This document shows, in pieces, positions 59,203 to 64,000 of a DNA stretch of 64,000 nucleotides. Every line of letters starts with the position of its first letter. Positions within the stretch are counted from its first letter, which is position 1. The notes below the pieces were generated by a model. The model made no database searches, had not been told where the DNA came from, and saw only the letters and a program-made list of their open reading frames with translations. The stretch is from Knoellia remsis (GTDB taxonomy: Bacteria > Actinomycetota > Actinomycetes > Actinomycetales > Dermatophilaceae): NCBI RefSeq assembly GCF_003002895.1, contig NZ_PVTI01000020.1, positions 1 to 64,000 of the forward strand. Direction: 5' to 3'. A program made the translations under genes and the position numbers.

Positions 59203-59318
59203 TAGCCGTGCTTGCGGCCGCCGGTCGACGTGCCGCCAGGTCCTCACCCGGGGCACCCCACCGCGGTTGGAGGGTTGCCGGTCAGCGAGCCGGGGCTTCG
59301 CGCTGACACTCATGACCC
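59203..59318 (-). ncRNA. SAM-IV riboswitch of metY
   Basis: On the minus strand GGTCATGAGTGTCAGCG, AAGCCCCGGCTCGCTGAC, CGGCAACCCTCCAACCGCGG, TGGGGTGCCCCGGGTGAGGA and GGCCGCAAGCACGG follow in the consensus order of SAM-IV. It ends 17 bases before the metY ATG. Confidence 0.95.
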
Positions 59319-59381
59319 ACTGCAACGGTAGGAGATGGCGAGCGGGCGGCATACCTGCGTCTCGGTCCTCGGACCGGCAAG

Positions 59382-60437
59382 ATGGGTGACATGACCTTCC
59401 ACGCCGATGAGTACAAGGCGGCCGCAGGCCGCTACCGAGCCGGTATGCCGTTCCGTCGCGTCGGGCGGTCGGGTCTCGACCTGCCCGCCATCTCGCTTGG
59501 GCTGTGGCACAACTTCGGCGACGACGTGCCCCTCGAGCGCCAGCAGGCGATCCTGCGACGGGCCTTCGACAAGGGGATCACGCACTTCGACCTCGCGAAC
59601 AACTACGGCCCGCCCTACGGCTCCGCCGAGCGCAACTTCGGCACGATCTTCGCGCGCGACTTCCGGCCCTACCGCGACGAGCTCATCATCAGCAGCAAGG
59701 CCGGCTACGACATGTGGCCCGGCCCCTACGGCCAGGGCGGCGGCAGCCGCAAGTACATCCTTGCCAGCGCCGACCAGTCGCTCAAGCGGATGGGCCTGGA
59801 CTACGTCGACATCTTCTACAGCCACCGCTTCGATGAGACGACCCCACTCGAGGAGACCATGGGCGCGCTGGACACCCTTGTGCGACAAGGCAAGGCGCTC
59901 TACGTCGGCATCTCGTCCTACTCCGGTGAGCGCACCCGCGAGGCGGTCGACATCCTGCGCGAGATGGGCACTCCCCTGCTCATCAACCAGCCGTCGTACT
60001 CGATGCTCAACCGTTGGGTCGAGGAGGACCTGCTCGACGTTCTCGAGGAGACCGGCGTCGGCTGCATCGCCTTCTCACCGCTCGCCCAGGGCATGCTCAC
60101 GAGCAAGTACCTCAAGGGGATCCCCCAGGGCTCGCGTGCCTCGCAGGGCAAGAGCCTGTCGCCCGACCTGCTCACCGAGACCTCGCTCAAGCACGTGCGC
60201 GCCCTCAACACGATGGCGAAGAAGCGCGGCCAGACCCTCGCCCAGATGGCGATCGCGTGGCTGCTGCGCGACCACCGCGTCACCTCCGTCCTCGTCGGTG
60301 CCTCGAGCGTCGAGCAGCTCGACGACAACCTCCAGGCCGTGAAGAACCTGGCATTCACCGACGCCGAGCTCGCGAAGATCGACAAGCACGCCGTCGACGC
60401 GGGCATCAACCTCTGGGCGAGGTCATCGGACGCCTGA
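59382..60437 (+). CDS. Aldo/keto reductase, YghZ/MgrA-like
   Basis: 351 aa TIM barrel. Catalytic residues fit the family: Asp in HFDLANNYGPPYG with Tyr, Lys in ISSKAGYDMWPGPYGQGGG, His in YSHRFDETTPLEE. The GPYG-GGSRKYI insert is characteristic of the L-glyceraldehyde 3-phosphate reductase group. NADPH binding by VLVGASSVEQLDDNL. Two ATGs (59382 and 59391) are possible. The stop overlaps the convergent membrane gene by 15 bp. Confidence 0.92.
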   Translation: MGDMTFHADEYKAAAGRYRAGMPFRRVGRSGLDLPAISLGLWHNFGDDVPLERQQAILRRAFDKGITHFDLANNYGPPYGSAERNFGTIFARDFRPYRDELIISSKAGYDMWPGPYGQGGGSRKYILASADQSLKRMGLDYVDIFYSHRFDETTPLEETMGALDTLVRQGKALYVGISSYSGERTREAVDILREMGTPLLINQPSYSMLNRWVEEDLLDVLEETGVGCIAFSPLAQGMLTSKYLKGIPQGSRASQGKSLSPDLLTETSLKHVRALNTMAKKRGQTLAQMAIAWLLRDHRVTSVLVGASSVEQLDDNLQAVKNLAFTDAELAKIDKHAVDAGINLWARSSDA

Positions 60438-60866
60438 GCTCGCTGCGCGGACCCGCCTGAGCCACCAGATCCCCAGCACTGGCAGGACGAGGGGCACGTA
60501 GCCGTACCCCGACCCGAAATGGGACCACACGGTCTTGTCCGGGAAGGCGCTCGGCACGGCATACGACAACGCCCCGACGACGAGGACACCGACGAGCTCG
60601 ACGGTGCACGCGAGCAGCGCGACGCGCGTCGAGGTGCGGTCGCCACGGGCCATGCCGATGGTCGCGACGATGTAGATCACGGCGGCGAGGGCGGAGAGCA
60701 GATAGGCCAGCGGCGCCCGGTCGAAGTACTCGAGGATCTGCAGGGTGGACCGGCCGGTCGCCGCGAGCGCGAGGATGCCGTAGACGGCGACGAGGATCCG
60801 GCCGGGACCGCGCGAGGAGTGCTCGCCGTGCGGTGCATCGTGCACGGGGCCGGCCGTCTCAGGCAT
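60423..60866 (-). CDS. Small membrane protein, unknown
   Basis: 147 aa with four hydrophobic segments (ILVAVYGILALAATG, LAYLLSALAAVIYIVATIG, VALLACTVELVGVLVVGAL, VPLVLPVLGIWWL). A short hydrophilic N-terminus. The start overlaps the preceding membrane gene by eight bases. Resembles uncharacterised actinobacterial integral membrane proteins; function unknown. Confidence 0.8.
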   Translation of the reverse strand: MPETAGPVHDAPHGEHSSRGPGRILVAVYGILALAATGRSTLQILEYFDRAPLAYLLSALAAVIYIVATIGMARGDRTSTRVALLACTVELVGVLVVGALSYAVPSAFPDKTVWSHFGSGYGYVPLVLPVLGIWWLRRVRAASSGVR

Positions 60867-61221
60867 GCAGGTCCCAGATCTGCTGCAGCCTCAGGGTCAT
60901 CACCACGACGGCGAAGGCACCCACGGCGACGGCGACCATGGCCCACCGGGTCTTGTCCTTGATGGCGCTCCACACCGTGATCGCGAGGACGAACGGCAGC
61001 GTGAGCAGGTATGCCGCGAAGGTCGCCGTGTCGCTGCCGGTGTCGATCCGGCCGAGGCCGAACAGACCGCGCACGAGCTGGGCGACGACTCCGAGCTCGA
61101 CGAGGGTGGCGAGGCCAAGCAGGAAGTTGTCGATGAGCCGGTCGATGGCGGCATAGACGAGGGCGACGACGAACAGCAGCGCGGCTGCTGCGACGAGCAC
61201 CTGGGTGAGCACGAGAACCAC
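60859..61221 (-). CDS. Small membrane protein, unknown
   Basis: 120 aa with four hydrophobic segments (VLVAAAALLFVVALVYAAI, LLGLATLVELGVVAQLV, FAAYLLTLPFVLAITVW, MVAVAVGAFAVVVMTL). Start GTG 61221. Coupled to the downstream membrane gene by an eight-base overlap. Function unknown. Confidence 0.8.
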   Translation of the reverse strand: MVLVLTQVLVAAAALLFVVALVYAAIDRLIDNFLLGLATLVELGVVAQLVRGLFGLGRIDTGSDTATFAAYLLTLPFVLAITVWSAIKDKTRWAMVAVAVGAFAVVVMTLRLQQIWDLHA

Positions 61222-61291
61222 GGCGCACAGACTACGTGGGGGTGCTCACCCCTCCTCCGGGACGCCGCCGGTTGCTTGGTTGGATGCTCGC

Positions 61292-62185
61292 ATGACTTCT
61301 GCGCGCATCGGCGACGTCGACATCGAGTACGAGGTCGACGGACCTGACGACGGCGAGCCGATCCTGCTCATCATGGGCATGGGCGCCCAGCTCGTGGCAT
61401 GGCCGCCCGACCTCGTGGAAGCCCTTGTGGCTCAGGGGTTCCGGGTGATCCGCTACGACAACCGTGACCAAGGGCTGTCGGGGTACACCGAGACTCCACG
61501 GCCGAAACCGGTGGTCCTGGCAGCGGGGCTGGCCTCGCGTCGCTGGGCGACTGCGGACTACACCCTCGTCGACCTCGCCGAGGACGCGGCGGGACTGCTC
61601 GACCATCTCGGCGTGGGCACGGCCCACGTCGTCGGGATGTCGATGGGCGGGATGATCGCGCAGGAGCTCACTCTGCGGCGTCCGGAGCGCGTGCGCTCCC
61701 TGTGCTCGATCATGTCGAACACCGGCGACCCGAGGAACGGCCGCACCTCCGCCCGACTCCTGCGACCGTTCCTTCGGCTCATGCGCGCACCCGCTCCGAC
61801 GACGCGCGAGGAGGCGGTGCAGCGCGGCATCGAGTCGTTCCGGATCATCGCCGGCTCCGAGTTCGACGAGGATGAGATGCGGGTGCTTGCCGGACTGCAC
61901 CTCGACCGTGGTGGCATCACCACTGCCAGCCGGGACCGCCAGCTCGCCGCCATCAACGCCTCCCCCGACCGGACGCCGCGGCTGCGCGAGATCACCGTGC
62001 CGACCCTCGTCATCCACGGCCTGCGCGACCGGCTCGTCCTGCCGAGCGGCGGCGTCGCGACGGCGCGGGCCATCCCGGGGTCGCGGCTCATCATGTTCCC
62101 CGAGATGGGGCACGACCTGCCCAAGGGCCGCCGGCTCGAGATCGTCGAGGAGATCACCCGCAACGCCCGCCGCGCCACCGACTGA
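61292..62185 (+). CDS. Alpha/beta hydrolase
   Basis: 297 aa. Nucleophile Ser in VVGMSMGGMIAQEL, oxyanion-side LLIMGMGAQLVAWP and RYDNRDQGLSGYT, Asp near GLRDRLV, His in PEMGHDLPKG. Substrate unknown; resembles esterases/haloperoxidase-type hydrolases such as those of aromatic polyketide decoration. ATG 61292, weak ribosome site. Confidence 0.88.
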   Translation: MTSARIGDVDIEYEVDGPDDGEPILLIMGMGAQLVAWPPDLVEALVAQGFRVIRYDNRDQGLSGYTETPRPKPVVLAAGLASRRWATADYTLVDLAEDAAGLLDHLGVGTAHVVGMSMGGMIAQELTLRRPERVRSLCSIMSNTGDPRNGRTSARLLRPFLRLMRAPAPTTREEAVQRGIESFRIIAGSEFDEDEMRVLAGLHLDRGGITTASRDRQLAAINASPDRTPRLREITVPTLVIHGLRDRLVLPSGGVATARAIPGSRLIMFPEMGHDLPKGRRLEIVEEITRNARRATD

Positions 62186-62212
62186 CCAGTGGAACGACCG
62201 GAATCCCTTGAC

Positions 62213-62470
62213 TCCGGTCGGCGACGCGGGCACCGGAGGCACGTGCACGACCGACATGGTGGACTCACGAGACTGCCGCGACCTATGACCGCATCGTCCG
62301 GGCAGCGGACAACGGGAACTCGGTGCCGGTCGACACTTACGAGTCGGGCTCCGGCAGCCACATCGTCCTCGTCACCAGTGCCGTGGACGGCAACCTGCGC
62401 GTCTACGAGCCCGAGTCCGGCGAGACCCGCGAGGAGCTCGAGCCGTGCAAGGGTGGTCGGCATGAAGGGA
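62213..62470 (+). pseudogene. Decayed reading frame before the lipoprotein gene
   Basis: Two frames show coding bias in succession without a proper start: one ends at TGA 62286-62288 (VGDAGTGGTCTTDMVDSRDC), another continues from about 62265 (ETAATYDRIVRAADNGNSVP, then GSGSHIVLVTSAVDGNLRVY). The latter resembles the His-bearing half of papain-like/C39-like domains (SGSHIVLVT). The bias fades around 62460 where the lipoprotein gene begins. Best read as a frameshifted remnant. Confidence 0.4.
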
Positions 62471-63460
62471 ACCCTGCGGACAGGTTGCATGGTCGTCACC
62501 GCGCTCGTGTCGGTGGCGACTTTCGCAGGGTGTGTGCCCAGGGACGGCCGGGCGTACCCGAACGCCACCGACCTCTCGCGCGCCCAGAAGGTTTGGGCCG
62601 ACCCGTGGCTGGCGGCCGAGGGGACCACCCTCGCCGGCCCGAACGGCACCGGCCTGTCCCGCGATGTCGCGGGTCGCAGCTACACGACGGCAGCCGAGCC
62701 GCGCGCAGTGGCGCTCGCCGAGGTCCGAGCCGCCACGTCGGCGGGATGGGCCCTCGTGTCCGTGAGCTGCGATCCGGACGAGCCTGGAGAGCCAGGGTCC
62801 GTGGCCGCGTCCCTGGGCCGTGGAACCGGAGGTGACGCGGCACTCGTGACTTTGGAGGCGGCCCTCTCCTCCGCCTCGGGGACCGTCGTCGAGCTCAGCG
62901 CCGAGGTACCCCACCACCTGGATCCGGGGTGGCCGGCATCGACCTCGCTCGACTTGGCCAGCACCTGCCTCGTCACCGGATCGCCGACGTCCAGCGCGCC
63001 ACCCTCGGGCGCCCCCACGCCCAGCAACCTCGACCTCGAGGACGGGTCGCTCGACCCGCCCGAGTGGTCGGATGCCGGTGAGGACGGGCTGTCCACGGCC
63101 GTCGCCGCGGTCGCGGACGACCCGGTCCTGCGTGAGCTCGGGCTGACCATCACGACACCTCCGGAGACAGGCGCGACCGAGGCCCGGGATGCCGCTGTGG
63201 GCCGGTCCGACGAGGTCACCACCACCGACGGGCTGGCTGCCGTGGTCGCACGCCTGCGGGCCCAGGGTTGGACCCTGACGTATGCCGGGTGCATCGGCTC
63301 CGGGGCGCCCGACATCGCCGAGCTGACTCGTCCCGCTGGCAAGCGCCATGCCACGCTCCGGCTCTCCGAGGTTCCCGGCGCCGCCGAGCCGCGACTCGCG
63401 GCGACCGTGGCGGTTTCGACGCCCGGGCTACAGTCCCAGTCCCCCACCAGGGATCAGTGA
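62462..63460 (+). CDS. Putative lipoprotein
   Basis: 332 aa. Signal peptide MKGTLRTGCMVVTALVSVAT followed by the lipobox FAGC, so Cys24 is the likely lipid site, processed by LspA (15943). The exported part has two similar halves of about 120 aa separated by a Ser/Pro/Thr/Asp linker; both contain an Ala-x-GWxLxxxxC motif (SAGWALVSVSC and RAQGWTLTYAGC). AAGGGTGG precedes ATG 62462. Function unknown. Confidence 0.8.
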   Translation: MKGTLRTGCMVVTALVSVATFAGCVPRDGRAYPNATDLSRAQKVWADPWLAAEGTTLAGPNGTGLSRDVAGRSYTTAAEPRAVALAEVRAATSAGWALVSVSCDPDEPGEPGSVAASLGRGTGGDAALVTLEAALSSASGTVVELSAEVPHHLDPGWPASTSLDLASTCLVTGSPTSSAPPSGAPTPSNLDLEDGSLDPPEWSDAGEDGLSTAVAAVADDPVLRELGLTITTPPETGATEARDAAVGRSDEVTTTDGLAAVVARLRAQGWTLTYAGCIGSGAPDIAELTRPAGKRHATLRLSEVPGAAEPRLAATVAVSTPGLQSQSPTRDQ

Positions 63461-63561
63461 GCCCTGCTTCGCCTCCACCGCTAGGGTGGATCGTTTCTCG
63501 CACAAGGGTGTTCCCAACCTTGGGCCCACTCGACTCTGGCCGCTGGCGCGTTGAGCGGGTC

Positions 63562-63586
63562 CGGGCCGTCAACACTTCGCGGCCCG
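63562..63586. terminator. Hairpin between the lipoprotein gene and rocD
   Basis: CGGGCCG (63562-63568) pairs with CGGCCCG (63580-63586) across an 11-base loop, just beyond the rocD stop. No T tract. Confidence 0.4.
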
Positions 63587-63593
63587 TTGCCGG

Positions 63594-64000
63594 TCAGCCG
63601 GCGAGTGAGTCCTTGACGGCCGCGACGAGCTGGTCGACCTCGTCCTCGGTGATGACGAGCGGCGGCGCGAGCCGGATCGTCATGCCGTGCGTGTCCTTGG
63701 CGAGGATGCCGCGCTCCATCAGCCGCTCGCACAGCTCACGCCCCGTCGGCCCACCCGGCGACACGTCGAGCCCGGCCCACAGGCCGCGCACCCGCACCGC
63801 GTCGAGACCGGAGCCGACGAGCGGCTCGAGACCGGCCCGCAGGCGCTCACCCAGGCGGGCCGCGCGCTCCTGGTACTCGCCCGTGGCGAGCAGACGGCAT
63901 ACCTCGTGCCCGATCGCGGCAGCGAGCGGGTTGCCGCCGAAGGTCGACCCGTGCGAGCCCGGCGTGATGACCCCGAGGACGTCGGTGTTCGCGGCGACCG
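63594..64000 (-). CDS. rocD: Ornithine aminotransferase, 3' part (cut by window edge)
   Basis: The C-terminal 134 codons of a class III aminotransferase. ITPGSHGSTFGGNPLAAAIG is the RocD signature, following the PLP-Lys region that lies outside the window. The end ILAKDTHGMTIRLAPPLVIT is typical. The enzyme converts ornithine to glutamate semialdehyde; it could use the product of the CtlX-like hydrolase at 1444. Confidence 0.92.
   Translation of the reverse strand, partial: VAANTDVLGVITPGSHGSTFGGNPLAAAIGHEVCRLLATGEYQERAARLGERLRAGLEPLVGSGLDAVRVRGLWAGLDVSPGGPTGRELCERLMERGILAKDTHGMTIRLAPPLVITEDEVDQLVAAVKDSLAG

Overview
The window is high-GC DNA (about 70% G+C). GTG starts are frequent and third codon positions are almost always G or C. 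DivIVA/Wag31 and SepF are present, there is an actinobacterial primary sigma factor with a Lys/Ala-rich N-terminus, and two SAM-IV riboswitches occur. Together these point to an actinomycete chromosome. An Intrasporangiaceae-type organism is my guess from overall gene content; it is not proven by any single feature. Most of the window is a core chromosomal region. No tRNA, rRNA, insertion sequence, prophage or CRISPR array was seen.

Layout. 1-3750: a broken reading frame at the left edge, a 236-aa zinc-ribbon-like protein of unknown role enclosed by two copies of one hairpin, a citrulline hydrolase (ctlX) and a glycine-rich membrane protein. 3750-11200: a secreted protein with eight Ig-like repeats, a SatD/DUF3307-type pair, a tandem universal stress protein and an oligopeptidase B-like enzyme. 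11215-37969 is all on the minus strand: dnaE, rluD, lspA and a DksA/TraR protein, preceded (in transcription order) by a complete division and cell-wall cluster running mraZ-rsmH-ftsL-ftsI-murE-murF-mraY-murD-ftsW-murG-murC-ftsQ-ftsZ-pgeF-yggS-sepF-yggT-divIVA. Neighbouring genes there mostly overlap by ATGA or GTGA, so many are probably translationally coupled. 38342-42954: a divergent moxR-DUF58-transglutaminase operon. 43042-46873: primary sigma factor, a small Usp, and metX under a SAM-IV riboswitch. 46965-52275: DUF4192, DUF1232 and EcsC-like genes, a Pol I-like polymerase and a PAC2 protein. 52356-59318: HrpA helicase, a two-gene WXG100/type VII-like pair, and metY under a second SAM-IV riboswitch. 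59382-64000: an aldo/keto reductase, two small membrane proteins, an alpha/beta hydrolase, a lipoprotein preceded by a decayed reading frame, and the end of rocD.

How the genes work together. The central cluster makes the lipid-linked peptidoglycan precursor (MurC-F, MraY, MurG) and the septal machine that uses it (FtsQ, L, I, W, Z, SepF, DivIVA). metX and metY are separated by 11 kb but carry the same riboswitch class, so both steps from homoserine to homocysteine should respond to S-adenosylmethionine.

The most unusual signals are: (a) the 8-mer GTATGCCG/CGGCATAC, counted by eye about 43 times on both strands, in genes and in gaps, at a cost of rare codons; (b) direct repeats matching the known MraZ box both at mraZ and in front of the divergent moxR operon; (c) duplicated hairpins around the first intact gene; and (d) repeat-built terminators, including a perfect 50-bp palindrome.
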